A DNA stretch of 64,000 nucleotides from Rhizobium sp. S152. GTDB taxonomy: Bacteria; Pseudomonadota; Alphaproteobacteria; Rhizobiales; Rhizobiaceae. Below the pieces are notes generated by a model. It saw only the letters and a list, made by a program, of their open reading frames with translations, did not search any database and was not told the DNA's origin. The stretch covers positions 1-64,000 of the forward strand of contig NZ_JAUDRZ010000030.1 of the NCBI RefSeq assembly GCF_030380735.1, given 5' to 3'. Position 1 is the first letter of the stretch. Every line of letters begins with the position of its first letter. A program made the translations under genes and the position numbers. This document shows positions 50,760 to 60,320 of the stretch, one piece after another.

Positions 50760-51077
50760 GAGAGCTCCTTAGGCATTCTGACGCTTGAGAATGGGCGCGA
50801 GGGCAGGATGCCGACCGAGCCGGCAAGCCGGAAAATGATGGGGGATGGAGGAATGCTCCAATATCTCATTATTGGCGACGACACCCGATGGCGTCGAGTG
50901 CGTTTTCTGCAGTGCAGCGTCCCTCTCAGCGCATGTATCCATTGCATTGGTTGCGTGGCTCGTGGCGTGGAGGCGGCCGGCGATTAGAGCCGCCTCTGCT
51001 TGAAATAGCTCGGCGCGCAACCATCTCTAAGCGGCGCGACAAGTCTCGCGAGGGTTTTCGAAGCTGACAGGAATCTC
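50760..51077. other. Intergenic region without a gene, between divergent MFS and lipid-kinase genes
   Basis: I see no convincing coding frame here: the open frames lack ribosome-binding sites and protein-like composition. A modest hairpin AGGCGGC (50971-50977) with GCCGCCT (50989-50995) and promoters for the two divergent genes are the only likely content. Confidence 0.5.
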
Positions 51078-52022
51078 ATGAAGCTTATGGGTTTTTTCAA
51101 TCGGGACGGCGGGACGTTCCGAACGACCGATATGGAAGCCTATGAGAAGCGCGCCGAGGCGGTGTTCCGTGACGCCGGTCATGACTTCGAGGCCGTCGTC
51201 TTCTCCGGAAAGGAGATCGTGCCGGCAATGGAGCGAGCGGCGCGGCGCGACGATCTCGATGGAATTGTTGCCGGCGGCGGCGACGGAACGATTTCGGCGG
51301 CCGCCTCGATCGCCTGGAAGAACGGTGTCGCCTTGGGCGTGGTTCCGGCGGGCACCATGAACCTGTTTGCCCGGTCGCTACGCGTCCCACTCGACATATG
51401 GACGGCGCTCGAGGTGCTGGCGAACGGCGAGGTCGACAATGTCGATATAGCCAGCGCCAACGGTCGGCCGTTCATTCACCAGTTTTCGGCGGGCCTGCAC
51501 GCGCGCATGGTGCGCTACCGCAATTCCTACAGCTACCGTTCCCGACTCGGAAAGATGAGAGCGAGCACGCGTGCCGCGCTGGGCGTGGTGCTCAATCCGC
51601 CCGAGTTCGAGGTGGAGTTCCGGGCACAGGGTATTCGCGAACATCGCCGCGTCTCGGCCGTGTCGGTGTCGAACAATCCGTTCGGCGAGAATGCGCTGCT
51701 CTACGCTGATAACCTGACGGGCGGAGAGCTCGGTTTCTACACTGCAAAGCCGCTGAAGCCACTCGGCGTTGCGCGCCTCGCCTTCGATTTGCTGCGCGGC
51801 AAGGTTCGCGAGAACGCCGACGTCATGATCATGCACCCCGCCGAGGTGGATCTCCATTTTCCGAAATTGCATTCCAAGGCGAACTGCGTGATGGACGGCG
51901 AGCTTCTGCCGCTCGAGCGCGATGTCGCGCTCAAGCTTCACCCCGGAGAACTGAAGGTTCTGGTGAAACGTGGTTTGGCGGCGCAGGTCGATGAAACGGA
52001 GCGCCGCGAGCCGATCAGCTAA
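51078..52022 (+). CDS. Diacylglycerol kinase-family lipid kinase
   Basis: The 314-residue protein has the DAGK catalytic-domain signature IVAGGGDGTISAAASIAWKNGVALGVVPAGTMNLFARSL-type region (about residues 63-100; GGGDGT nucleotide loop and PxGTxN), followed by the C-terminal beta-sandwich (SAGLHARMV..., ALLYADNLTGGELGF, CVMDGELLPL). It phosphorylates a lipid such as diacylglycerol or a sphingoid base. An AGGAA site precedes the ATG. It is convergent with the glutamine synthetase-like gene one base beyond its stop. Confidence 0.88.
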   Translation: MKLMGFFNRDGGTFRTTDMEAYEKRAEAVFRDAGHDFEAVVFSGKEIVPAMERAARRDDLDGIVAGGGDGTISAAASIAWKNGVALGVVPAGTMNLFARSLRVPLDIWTALEVLANGEVDNVDIASANGRPFIHQFSAGLHARMVRYRNSYSYRSRLGKMRASTRAALGVVLNPPEFEVEFRAQGIREHRRVSAVSVSNNPFGENALLYADNLTGGELGFYTAKPLKPLGVARLAFDLLRGKVRENADVMIMHPAEVDLHFPKLHSKANCVMDGELLPLERDVALKLHPGELKVLVKRGLAAQVDETERREPIS

Positions 52023-52023
52023 G

Positions 52024-53376
52024 CTAGAGCCGAGGCAAGTAAGTCCGGTAGTCGAAATCGGAAACGGTGCGCAGGTAGGTGATCGCCTCCTTGCGCTTCG
52101 TATCGCCGTAGAGTTGCTGGTACCTCTGTCCAAAGACGTCGGCAATGAACGGCGAGGACCGGAAGGTGTCAACCGCCGTCAGGAAATCATGCGTCAGTTG
52201 CGTGGTGTTTTCCGGAACATGCGAGGGTGTCGTTTCCTCGCCCGGATCGATCTCGCTGTCCAGCCCAAGCAGCATTCCGCCCAGGATCGCCGTCAGCAGC
52301 AGATAGGGATTGGCGTCGGCGCCGGCGACACGGTGTTCGACCCGGGCTGCGGGACCGTCGCGATCCGGAATCCGTACCGCCGTTCCACGGTGCCCGTAAC
52401 CCCACGTCAGATCGACAGGCGCGAAGGAACCCGGCTGGAAGCGCCGGTAGGAGTTGGCGAAGGGCGCGAAGATCAGCTGTGCCTCGCGCATGCTCTGCAG
52501 CATTCCGCCACAGACCGATTTGAGCAGCTTCGGCTCACCGCCTTTGGCGTCCAGGATATTCCGGCCATCCCTGTCTATGATGCTGGCGTGCACATGAAGT
52601 CCGGAGCCCGCGTGCTCGGAATAGGGCTTGGCCATGCAGGTCGACTTCAGTCCGTGCTTGCGTGCTGCCTGTTCGACGATCCGTTTCAGGTAGATGCAGT
52701 CGTCGGCCGCGGCCAGCGCATCGGCGCGGTGCAGAAGATTGATCTCGAACTGTCCGGGGCCGAACTCCGCCGTCGTCGCATCCGCGGGCAGCCCTTGCGC
52801 CTTCGCGTAGGCGCGCACGGTTTGCAGATAGTCGTCCAGCGTATCCACCGCGCTCATGTCGTAAAGCTGGAAACCGTTCGGCTCGCCCTTGTAGGTGAGG
52901 CCTTTGGGGGGAGAGGGATGGCCGGTCTCCCGCCAGTCGGGTTCGACGACGTAAAATTCCAGCTCCGTTGCCACAACAGGCGTCAGCCCTCGCTGCTTGT
53001 AGCGCTCGAGCATGGCCGCGAGAATGGCGCGCGGGTCCATGAAGCTCGGCGTGCCGTCGAATTCGTGCATCGTCGCCAGCACCTGTATCGAGCCATCGGG
53101 CGCCCACGGCATTGGCACACGGCTGCGCTTATCAGGAATGCAGTTCCCGTCGGGATCGCCGACCGACAACGAGAGGCCGGTGATGTCATCGTTGTCGTCG
53201 CCCCAGATATCGAGCGACTGCGTGGAGGAGGGGAGCCGGACCTCGCCGGCCCAGATCTTCTTCTGCGCCTCGAGCGGAATCTGCTTGCCGCGCAGGTCCC
53301 CGTTCATGCCGACCAGTATGATTTCGATGCGCGGGTCGCCGCCCGCAGCTATGCCGTGCATTTTGTCAGGCGTCAT
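52024..53376 (-). CDS. Glutamine synthetase-family ligase (gamma-glutamylpolyamine synthetase-like)
   Basis: The 450-residue protein has the GS fold: VATELEFYVVE (metal-binding Glu), AEFGPGQFEINLLH, KPYSEHAGSGLHVHASI and FAPFANSYRRFQPGSFAP. It is closer to PuuA-type ligases than to GlnA, lacking the GlnA adenylylation-loop context. A class III aminotransferase of the putrescine type is divergent from it, so glutamylation of polyamines or related amines is likely. The start at 53376 (MTPDKMHG) is preferred to 53436. Confidence 0.85.
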   Translation of the reverse strand: MTPDKMHGIAAGGDPRIEIILVGMNGDLRGKQIPLEAQKKIWAGEVRLPSSTQSLDIWGDDNDDITGLSLSVGDPDGNCIPDKRSRVPMPWAPDGSIQVLATMHEFDGTPSFMDPRAILAAMLERYKQRGLTPVVATELEFYVVEPDWRETGHPSPPKGLTYKGEPNGFQLYDMSAVDTLDDYLQTVRAYAKAQGLPADATTAEFGPGQFEINLLHRADALAAADDCIYLKRIVEQAARKHGLKSTCMAKPYSEHAGSGLHVHASIIDRDGRNILDAKGGEPKLLKSVCGGMLQSMREAQLIFAPFANSYRRFQPGSFAPVDLTWGYGHRGTAVRIPDRDGPAARVEHRVAGADANPYLLLTAILGGMLLGLDSEIDPGEETTPSHVPENTTQLTHDFLTAVDTFRSSPFIADVFGQRYQQLYGDTKRKEAITYLRTVSDFDYRTYLPRL

Positions 53377-53458
53377 GATCTTGAAAATCCCCTCGGACAA
53401 GGCCAAGGTCGTAGCCCATTGGCAAGAGGCTTTCAATCTCTGGGGTGTTTAGCAAATC

Positions 53459-54826
53459 ATGTCCGATACTTACGCGCGTTCGAATATCGCCGGCATCGAT
53501 GCCGCTCATCACCTTCATCCCTTCTCCGATATGAAGAAGCTGAACGCCGATGGTACCCGCATCATCCAGCGTGGCGAGGGCGTCCACATATGGGATAACC
53601 ACGGCAGGAAGTATCTCGATGGCTTCGCCGGCCTGTGGTGCGTCAACGTCGGCTACGGCCGCCGTGAGATCACCGACGCCGTCGCCCGCCAGATGAACGA
53701 ACTGCCCTATTACAACACCTTCTTCGGCACGACGACCACGCCGGCCACGCTGCTGGCAGAGAAAGTCACCGCCCATGCGGGACCGAGCTTCAACCATGTC
53801 TTCTTCACCGGCTCGGGATCGGAGGCGAACGACACCTGGTTCCGCATGGCCCGCGTCTATTGGAGCGCCGTCGGAAAGCCGTCGAAGAAGATCGTCATCG
53901 CTCGCAAGAACGGCTATCACGGCTCGACGGTCGCGGGCGCCAGCCTCGGCGGCATGAAATACATGCACGAGCAGGGCGATCTCCCGATCCCGGGCATCGT
54001 CCACATCGGCCAGCCCTATTGGTACGGCGAGGGCGGGGAACTGTCGCCTGCCGAATTTGGCCTAAAGGTCGCGCGCGAGCTCGAAGCGAAGATTGACGAG
54101 CTTGGCGAAGACAACGTCGCGGCGTTCGTCGCCGAACCGGTACAGGGAGCCGGCGGCGTCATCATTCCGCCCGACACCTACTGGCCGGAAATCGATCGCA
54201 TCTGCAAGGCGCGCAACATCCTGCTCGTCACCGACGAAGTCATTTGTGGGTTCGGCCGGCTAGGCGAATGGTTCGGTCATCAGTATTTTGGCGTGGAACC
54301 GGATCTGGCCCCCATCGCCAAGGGACTTTCCTCGGGCTATCTGCCGATCGGCGGCGTGCTCGTCGCCGACCGCGTCGCGGATGTGCTGATCAACGATGTC
54401 GGCGATTTCAATCACGGCTTCACCTATTCCGGCCACCCGGTTTGCGCTGCGGCCGCCCTTGAGAACCTGCGCATCATCGAGGACGAGAGGTTGGTCGAGC
54501 GGGTGCGCGACGATATCGGGCCCTATTTCGCGAAGGTCTGGGGCGCGCTCGGTGAACATGATCTCGTCGGCGAGGCCCCCAGCGTCGGCCTGATGGGGGC
54601 GTTGCAGTTGACCGCCGACAAAAGCAACCGCAAGCGCTTCGAAAAGCCCGATGCAAGCGGTGCGCTGGTGCGCAACCACGCTCTGGCAAACGGGCTCATT
54701 CTGCGCGCCACCGGCGACCGCATGCTCGCATCGCCGCCGCTGGTCATCAGCCGCGAGGGGATCGACGAGATCGCGCGCATTGCGAAACTCGCGCTCGATG
54801 CCGCCTGGAAAGAGTTGAAAGCTTAA
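53459..54826 (+). CDS. Class III aminotransferase (putrescine/omega-amino acid type)
   Basis: The 455-residue PLP enzyme is of the SpuC/omega-transaminase group: HPFSDMKKLNADGTRIIQRGEG at the start, FFTGSGSEANDTWFRMARVYW, the cofactor aspartate in VTDEVICGFGRLG, and the Schiff-base lysine Lys288 in PIAKGLSSGYLP. It likely transfers the amino group of putrescine or similar amines to pyruvate. It is divergent from the GS-like ligase, giving a plausible polyamine catabolism pair. The end overlaps the GT39 gene by 4 bp. Confidence 0.9.
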   Translation: MSDTYARSNIAGIDAAHHLHPFSDMKKLNADGTRIIQRGEGVHIWDNHGRKYLDGFAGLWCVNVGYGRREITDAVARQMNELPYYNTFFGTTTTPATLLAEKVTAHAGPSFNHVFFTGSGSEANDTWFRMARVYWSAVGKPSKKIVIARKNGYHGSTVAGASLGGMKYMHEQGDLPIPGIVHIGQPYWYGEGGELSPAEFGLKVARELEAKIDELGEDNVAAFVAEPVQGAGGVIIPPDTYWPEIDRICKARNILLVTDEVICGFGRLGEWFGHQYFGVEPDLAPIAKGLSSGYLPIGGVLVADRVADVLINDVGDFNHGFTYSGHPVCAAAALENLRIIEDERLVERVRDDIGPYFAKVWGALGEHDLVGEAPSVGLMGALQLTADKSNRKRFEKPDASGALVRNHALANGLILRATGDRMLASPPLVISREGIDEIARIAKLALDAAWKELKA

Positions 54827-56337
54827 TTGGTCGGCCGCGTGGGATAGATCCAGGCGTAACCAAAATACTGCATGTCGTCAGGCCTGCCGCGGGCATATGG
54901 AACGGCCATCAGTCTGGCGTCGAAACCGGAATATTGCGTGCCGAGATTCTGCCCCACCCATTGCCTCAGTGCCGACGGCGCGGGCGGCGCGTCTTTCGTG
55001 GAAAGCCAGACCAGCAGCACCGGCTTCTCGCTCGTCCAGTTGTAGTCCAGCGTCAAGTTGGCGAAGAACAGCGACATGACAGTCGTATGCGACATCTGGA
55101 GGCGCATGTTGCCGGCTGCCAGCCAATCGTTGGTCATGATCAGGCCCGGCGTCTTGCCCTCCTCGGCAACGACCTTCTCGGCAAATGTTGCGTAGGGCAC
55201 GTTGTAGGCCTGGTAGCTGCCGAACAACGTCGGGAAGTTGACACGGACGAACAGGGCCGTCGGGATCAGCGCCATCATCACCAGCGGCACCACCAGGAAG
55301 CGGCGCGCAAAGTTTTCTGGCCTGATGCCCGCAGCCTGCATCTTCAGGCAGAAATAGATCGGCACGAGGAACAGGAACGGCAGCAGCCAGCGATCCCGAA
55401 GCGCCGTCATTCCGATCGCGACGATCAGCACCAGCACGATAACGGCGATCGTCACGAAGATCACATCGAAGAAGCGTGTCCAGACGGTCGTCGAGCGCAG
55501 ATTGCGAAGAAAGGACTTGCCGAAGACGATGGCATAAACGACGAAGGTCGGCGCGACGATCACGACCGCCAGCCGCAGGAACTTGAACGGCCCCTGAATC
55601 AGCTTGGCCAGCGCTCCATTCGGCGCGTCCTGCTCCATGATGCCGAGCGTGCGGCCGGAGGCGACAGCGAAATTGTCCAGCAGCCACAGGGCGTGCGGCA
55701 GGAAAAGCAGGGCAGCGATGGCGATCGACAGAAGAAAACGCCTGTCGAAGATCCGTGCCCGGCCGTCCGGATGCAGCCAGACGGCAACCAGCGCCGCGAC
55801 CGCGATCAGCGCGAAATTGTACTTGGTCAGCATCCCCAGCCCGAGCGCCAGTCCGACGACCACATAGGATTTCAGCGACGGTGCCTTCAGCGTCTTGACG
55901 ATGCCATAGAGCAGAAGGTTGATGGCAAGCATCTGCGCGACGGTGTGGGTGAGGTCGCGCTGCGCTTCCCAGAAAAGCTGCGGGATGGTGAGAAGCGAAA
56001 GTGTCGCGATGACCGCGAACAGCCGGTCCTGCAACAGAATACGGGCAAGCTTGTAGTAGCTGAGATAGACCAGCAGCAGAACAAGATTTTTCACCGCCGC
56101 GATCGTCGTCATCGAAAGATCGAAGACCGACACGACGGCCGCCTGGAACCAGTTGTATAGCGGCGGCTGGGAATCGTAGCCCAATGCCAGCCACTGCGAG
56201 AAGAAGGCCTGCTGCGCTTCGTCGTAGCGCAGGCCGTCAGGCATCGACATGCGAACGGCAAACTCTAGAAGGAAATATCCGGTGAGCAGAAGGACTATGA
56301 AGTCCGGTCTGCGCACGAGCAGATTACGCATTCTCAT
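54823..56337 (-). CDS. Glycosyltransferase family 39/ArnT-like membrane protein
   Basis: The 504-residue polytopic protein has the GT39/PMT-type pattern: first helix, then MPDGLRYDEAQQAFFSQWLALGYDSQPPLYNW (acidic DE in the first periplasmic loop), FWEAQRDLTHTVAQMLAIN, and around ten further helices. Such enzymes use polyprenyl-phosphate sugars to modify lipid A or other envelope acceptors. It overlaps the GT2 gene start to stop, so the pair is coupled. Confidence 0.85.
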   Translation of the reverse strand: MRMRNLLVRRPDFIVLLLTGYFLLEFAVRMSMPDGLRYDEAQQAFFSQWLALGYDSQPPLYNWFQAAVVSVFDLSMTTIAAVKNLVLLLVYLSYYKLARILLQDRLFAVIATLSLLTIPQLFWEAQRDLTHTVAQMLAINLLLYGIVKTLKAPSLKSYVVVGLALGLGMLTKYNFALIAVAALVAVWLHPDGRARIFDRRFLLSIAIAALLFLPHALWLLDNFAVASGRTLGIMEQDAPNGALAKLIQGPFKFLRLAVVIVAPTFVVYAIVFGKSFLRNLRSTTVWTRFFDVIFVTIAVIVLVLIVAIGMTALRDRWLLPFLFLVPIYFCLKMQAAGIRPENFARRFLVVPLVMMALIPTALFVRVNFPTLFGSYQAYNVPYATFAEKVVAEEGKTPGLIMTNDWLAAGNMRLQMSHTTVMSLFFANLTLDYNWTSEKPVLLVWLSTKDAPPAPSALRQWVGQNLGTQYSGFDARLMAVPYARGRPDDMQYFGYAWIYPTRPTN

Positions 56338-57340
56338 TTCCGTCGAGGATCTGTCGGACGATGTAGTTCGGCGAAGCATCGTCGCGGTAGTAGGTGCGTG
56401 CGATCATCTCCGAGAGAATGCCTGTGGTGATAAGCTGCACGGATGACAGCAGAAAGACGATGCCGACCATCAGCATCGGGCGGGTGCCGATATCGTTGCC
56501 CATGATGAACTTGTCGAAGAACAGGTAGAGCAGGATCAGCACGGCGATGCCGCCAAGCCCAAGGCCGAGCGAACCGAAGAAGTGGCCCGGCCGCGCCTTG
56601 TAGCGCATGAAGAACATCACCGAGAGCAGGTCGAGAATGACGCGGAAGGTGCGCGAGATCCCGTATTTCGACTGGCCGTGCTCGCGCGCATGGTGGGTGA
56701 CCACCATCTCGCCGATACGCGAGCTCGGTACCACGCCGGCTACCCAGGCCGGAATGAAGCGATGCATTTCGCCCATCAGCTTCACCTGCTTGATGATCGA
56801 CGCACGGTAGATCTTCAGGCTGCAGCCGTAATCGTGAAGCTTCACGCCGGTGATCCGGCCGATCAGGTAATTGGCGCACCAGGAAGGAATCTTGCGCAGG
56901 AGCAGGCCGTCCTGACGGTTCTTGCGCCAGCCCACGAGAAGATCCAGTTCCCGCCGCTCCAGCTCCCGCACCATGGCGGGAATATCCTTGGGATCATTCT
57001 GCAGATCGCCGTCCATTGTCGCGATCAGACGCCCGGCGGCGGTGTCGATCCCCGCCTGCATGGCGGCGGTCTGGCCGAAATTGCGCTGCAGGGCGACAAT
57101 CTTCAGCGTGAGCCCGTCACGGTCAAGGTGCTGTCGCGCGTTGGCGAGCGTCGCATCCGTGCTGCCGTCGTCCACCAGGATCAGCTCCCAGCGGGCGGTG
57201 AAGTTGACCATCGCCGAACAGATGCGATCGACGAGCGGCCCGACGCTTTCCTCTTCGTTGAAAATCGGAACGACGAGCGACAGCTCGAAGGGGAGCGCCA
57301 GATCGATGGCCTCTGCGACCGAGTCTACCGTTGTCTGCAA
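56324..57340 (-). CDS. GT2 polyprenyl-phosphate glycosyltransferase (ArnC/DPM-like)
   Basis: The 338-residue protein has a GT-A domain with LSLVVPIFNEEESVGPLV, LILVDDGSTDAT, IATMDGDLQNDPKDIP (DxD-type site) and a SKYGISRTFRVILDLL motif. Two C-terminal helices (about 240-300) anchor it. It makes a polyprenyl-phosphate sugar that the adjacent GT39 enzyme could use. The organisation resembles arnC-arnT. Confidence 0.9.
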   Translation of the reverse strand: MQTTVDSVAEAIDLALPFELSLVVPIFNEEESVGPLVDRICSAMVNFTARWELILVDDGSTDATLANARQHLDRDGLTLKIVALQRNFGQTAAMQAGIDTAAGRLIATMDGDLQNDPKDIPAMVRELERRELDLLVGWRKNRQDGLLLRKIPSWCANYLIGRITGVKLHDYGCSLKIYRASIIKQVKLMGEMHRFIPAWVAGVVPSSRIGEMVVTHHAREHGQSKYGISRTFRVILDLLSVMFFMRYKARPGHFFGSLGLGLGGIAVLILLYLFFDKFIMGNDIGTRPMLMVGIVFLLSSVQLITTGILSEMIARTYYRDDASPNYIVRQILDGNENA

Positions 57341-57409
57341 GTGCTAATTCTCCTAAAAGGCCACACGGCCGCATCGCGGTTTTCGCCGCAAAGTCAGGAA
57401 GCCTAGTAC

Positions 57410-58372
57410 ATGAAGTCTCCGGTTGTTGCCAGCCGACAATCCTGGTTTGTCCGCAATCGCATGACGGCGCTCACCGTGGCGATCGTTGCGGCCTATGCTC
57501 TTTTCATCCAATGGCTATGGGGATGGCCCGTCATCATCGGGCAATGGGCCGAAGTCGGCGTCTTGCCCGTCGTCGGCGCACTGCTGCTTTTGACGAGCAC
57601 CTATTTCCTCAGGACCTGGCGCATCTATGATTATTTTCCACAGGCGACCTCAGGTCGCTTCAAGGCCTTGTTCCGGGTCACGCAGATCCACAATCTCCTG
57701 AACATCATGCTGCCGTTTCGCGCCGGGGAAACGAGTTTCCCGGTGCTGATGCGCAGCGAGTTCGGCATTCCGCTGGCGCGCGGCACCTCTGCGCTCCTCG
57801 TCATGCGGCTGCTTGACCTGCATGCGCTGCTTGCGGCCGCCGGCATCGGCTTCGCGATCGCCTCCATCCACACCGTTCTCGCGTGGATCCTCTGGGCGGC
57901 TTTCCTGGCGCTGCCCGTCGCAGGATTTGCCGCGCGTCGGCAATTGCTGAAGATTGCCGTCAAGCTCCTGCCCGCGAAGGCCGCGAAAATTGTTGCAGAG
58001 ATCGAGAACGGCCTGCCGGCCGATGCCGCCGCATTCGCACGCGCCTGGGCCATGACCGTGATCAACTGGCTGGTGAAGGTCTTGGTATTGGCCTGGGCGC
58101 TCGGCCTCATGGGCGTCGAACCGATGGCCGCGAGCTTCGGCGGCGCGCTCGGCGGCGAGCTGTCTTCCGTGCTGCCGGTTCACGCGCCGGGTGGCGTCGG
58201 CACTTATCCCGCCGGCATCACCGCCGGCGCTGTTGCCTTCGGCGCGGCGAGCGACAAGGTCGCGCTCGCCGCACTGGCCAAGGCGAGTATCAATGCGCAT
58301 CTGCTGATCATCGTTTCGGCACTCACGGGCACCGCCATCTCGCTGCCCTTCGGCCGTGCCGCGAAGCATTAA
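57410..58372 (+). CDS. Flippase-like/LPG synthase transmembrane-domain protein (UPF0104 type)
   Basis: The 320-residue polytopic protein matches the lysylphosphatidylglycerol synthetase transmembrane/AglD-like domain family: LRTWRIYDYFPQ, NLLNIMLPFRAGETSFPVLM, and the C-terminal SSVLPVHAPGGVGTYPAGITAGAV. Members act in movement or use of lipid-linked sugars. It lacks the soluble LPG synthase domain. Its divergent placement next to GT2/GT39 suggests a shared envelope-sugar role. Confidence 0.82.
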   Translation: MKSPVVASRQSWFVRNRMTALTVAIVAAYALFIQWLWGWPVIIGQWAEVGVLPVVGALLLLTSTYFLRTWRIYDYFPQATSGRFKALFRVTQIHNLLNIMLPFRAGETSFPVLMRSEFGIPLARGTSALLVMRLLDLHALLAAAGIGFAIASIHTVLAWILWAAFLALPVAGFAARRQLLKIAVKLLPAKAAKIVAEIENGLPADAAAFARAWAMTVINWLVKVLVLAWALGLMGVEPMAASFGGALGGELSSVLPVHAPGGVGTYPAGITAGAVAFGAASDKVALAALAKASINAHLLIIVSALTGTAISLPFGRAAKH

Positions 58373-58388
58373 GGCTCGCAGAGCGCCC

Positions 58389-59888
58389 TTACTGAAACGC
58401 CGTTTCGAAGAAGCTTCTGAGCTTGCGGGAATGCAAAGTCTCGGGCGGCATCGCCGCGAGCTTCTGGATCGCGCGGATGCCGATCTGGAGGTGCTGGTTG
58501 ACCTGCGTGCGGTAGAACGCGGTCGCCATGCCCGGCAGCTTCAGTTCGCCATGCAGCGGCTTGTCGGAGACGCAGAGCAGGGTGCCGTAAGGCACGCGGA
58601 AGCGGAAGCCGTTGGCGGCGATGGTCGCCGATTCCATGTCGAGCGCGATAGCGCGCGCCTGTGATAGTCGCTTGACCGGCCCGCGCTGGTCACGGAGCTC
58701 CCAGTTGCGGTTGTCGATCGTTCCGACCGTGCCAGTGCGCATGATCCGTTTCAGTTCGAAGCCCTCGTAGCCGGTGATTTCGGCCACCGCACCCTCGAGC
58801 GCGACCTGCACTTCGGCAAGCGCCGGGATCGGAACCCAGACCGGCAGGTCGTCGTCAAGCACATGATCCTCGCGCATATAGGCGTGCGCCAGAACATAAT
58901 CGCCGAGCCTTTGGCTGTTGCGCAGTCCAGCGCAGTGGCCGAGCATCAGCCAGGCATGCGGGCGCAGGACGGCGACGTGGTCGGTGATCGTCTTGGCGTT
59001 GGAAGGGCCGACGCCGATGTTGATCATGGTGATCCCGGCATGCCCCTTTTTCTTCAGGTGATAGGCCGGCATCTGCGGCAGCCGCGCCAGCGTCACGTCC
59101 GTCTCCGGCTGGCTGGAGCCGGCATGAGTAATGATGTTGCCCGGCTCGACGAAGGAGGTGTAGCCGTCGCCGCCATCCGCCATCAGCTTGCGCGCCCAGG
59201 CGCAGAACTCGTCGATGTAGAACTGGTAGTTCGTAAACAGCACGAAGTTCTGGAAGTGCTGCGCGCCGGTCGCCGTGTAGTGGGCGAGGCGGGCCAGCGA
59301 ATAATCCGTGCGCTGCGCCGTGAAGGCGGCGAGCGGCGAGGGTTCGCCGGGCGGCGGGATGTATTCGCCATTGGCGATCTCGTCGTCGGTCGTGTTGAGA
59401 TCCGGCGTGTCGAAAAGGTCGCGCATCGGAATGTCTACGAAGGCGGAAGCCGATGCTTCGACATGCGCCCCTTCGCCGAACGCGAAGTGCAGCGGGATCG
59501 GCGTGGTCGATTCCGAGACAACGACCGGCACGTTGTGGTTCTTCATCAAGAGGCCGAGCTGCTGCTTGAGATAGTGCCTGAACAGCCGCGGCCGCGTCAC
59601 GCCGGTCGTGTAGATGCCGGGCGCGGTTACATGCCCGTAGGAGAGGCGGGTGTCGATATGTCCGAAGCTGGTGGTTTCGATCGAAACCTGCGGATAGTAG
59701 GCGCGGTAACGCGAGGTGATCGGCGCGCCTTTCGCAAGCTCTGCGAAGTTATCGATCAGGAAGGACGTATTGCGCTCGTACAACTCCGTGAGCAGATCGA
59801 CGGCGACTGCGGGGTCGTCGATTGTCCGCGGCACGAAGGGAGTTGGAGATGAAACGTCCAGAGGTGCGGAAGAGATTCGTTTGCTCAT
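58389..59888 (-). CDS. amn: AMP nucleosidase
   Basis: The 499-residue protein hydrolyses AMP to adenine and ribose 5-phosphate. It has the N-terminal Amn domain (about residues 10-180) and the nucleoside-phosphorylase-like catalytic domain (MINIGVGPSNAKTITDHVAVLRPHAWLMLGHCAGLR region, then AIALDMESATIAANGFRFRVPYGTLLCVSDKP). Length is that of the bacterial family. It stands alone on the minus strand. Confidence 0.93.
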   Translation of the reverse strand: MSKRISSAPLDVSSPTPFVPRTIDDPAVAVDLLTELYERNTSFLIDNFAELAKGAPITSRYRAYYPQVSIETTSFGHIDTRLSYGHVTAPGIYTTGVTRPRLFRHYLKQQLGLLMKNHNVPVVVSESTTPIPLHFAFGEGAHVEASASAFVDIPMRDLFDTPDLNTTDDEIANGEYIPPPGEPSPLAAFTAQRTDYSLARLAHYTATGAQHFQNFVLFTNYQFYIDEFCAWARKLMADGGDGYTSFVEPGNIITHAGSSQPETDVTLARLPQMPAYHLKKKGHAGITMINIGVGPSNAKTITDHVAVLRPHAWLMLGHCAGLRNSQRLGDYVLAHAYMREDHVLDDDLPVWVPIPALAEVQVALEGAVAEITGYEGFELKRIMRTGTVGTIDNRNWELRDQRGPVKRLSQARAIALDMESATIAANGFRFRVPYGTLLCVSDKPLHGELKLPGMATAFYRTQVNQHLQIGIRAIQKLAAMPPETLHSRKLRSFFETAFQ

Positions 59889-59992
59889 GAGACATTATAG
59901 AGTGATGTTTTTTACAAGCAAACGACGTCTGAATTAGCGGTCGCAGATTTTTGGATGGCCCCGGTCCCTGCATGAGACCAAGGCCGTCATCG

Positions 59993-60169
59993 TCAGTTGC
60001 GTGCGACGCAGGCCGGCCCGCTGCCGTCAAGGCAGGTGTAGTTGGCGCCGAAGTGCGACTGGGCACCGCCGCCGGCATTGCGGCTGACCGCCGCCGAGAA
60101 TGTCACAGCGAAAATCGCCGCGAATAGCGTGATGATGGTGAAACGTCTTGCCAGTATCATCATTTCCAT
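59993..60169 (-). CDS. Small exported hypothetical protein (58 aa)
   Basis: A minus-strand frame starts at 60169 after GGGGCAAGG. It begins MEMMILARRFTIITLFAAIF, a clear signal peptide, continues with AVTFSAAVSRNAGGG, and leaves a mature part of about 25 residues with two cysteines (NYTCLDGSGPACVARN). The stop is at 59993-59995. It is too small for most gene callers; similar exported two-Cys miniproteins are common in rhizobia. No function is assigned. Confidence 0.6.
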   Translation of the reverse strand: MEMMILARRFTIITLFAAIFAVTFSAAVSRNAGGGAQSHFGANYTCLDGSGPACVARN

Positions 60170-60286
60170 GGCCTTGCCCCGATATCGCCTTAGCGTTGGG
60201 ACGTTTTTGCCATGTTCCGGCTGAACCGATGCTGAGATCGCGGTTCATCAGGCGTTCAGAAATGCGACTGCTTTCTCGGGATGCAT

Positions 60287-60312
60287 GAAACGGCCGGCCG
60301 GCCGGACGTTTC
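60287..60312. terminator. GC-rich hairpin after the DUF2147 gene
   Basis: GAAACG (60287-60292) pairs with CGTTTC (60307-60312), with further CCGG pairing inside. It lies just beyond the DUF2147 stop, but there is no long T run on the minus strand. It is terminator-like at best. Confidence 0.35.
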
Positions 60313-60320
60313 AAGGCTGG

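Noticed and set aside
51970..53598. Plus-strand open frame antisense to the GS-like gene
   Set aside because: No domain; the GS fold on the minus strand is complete and conserved.
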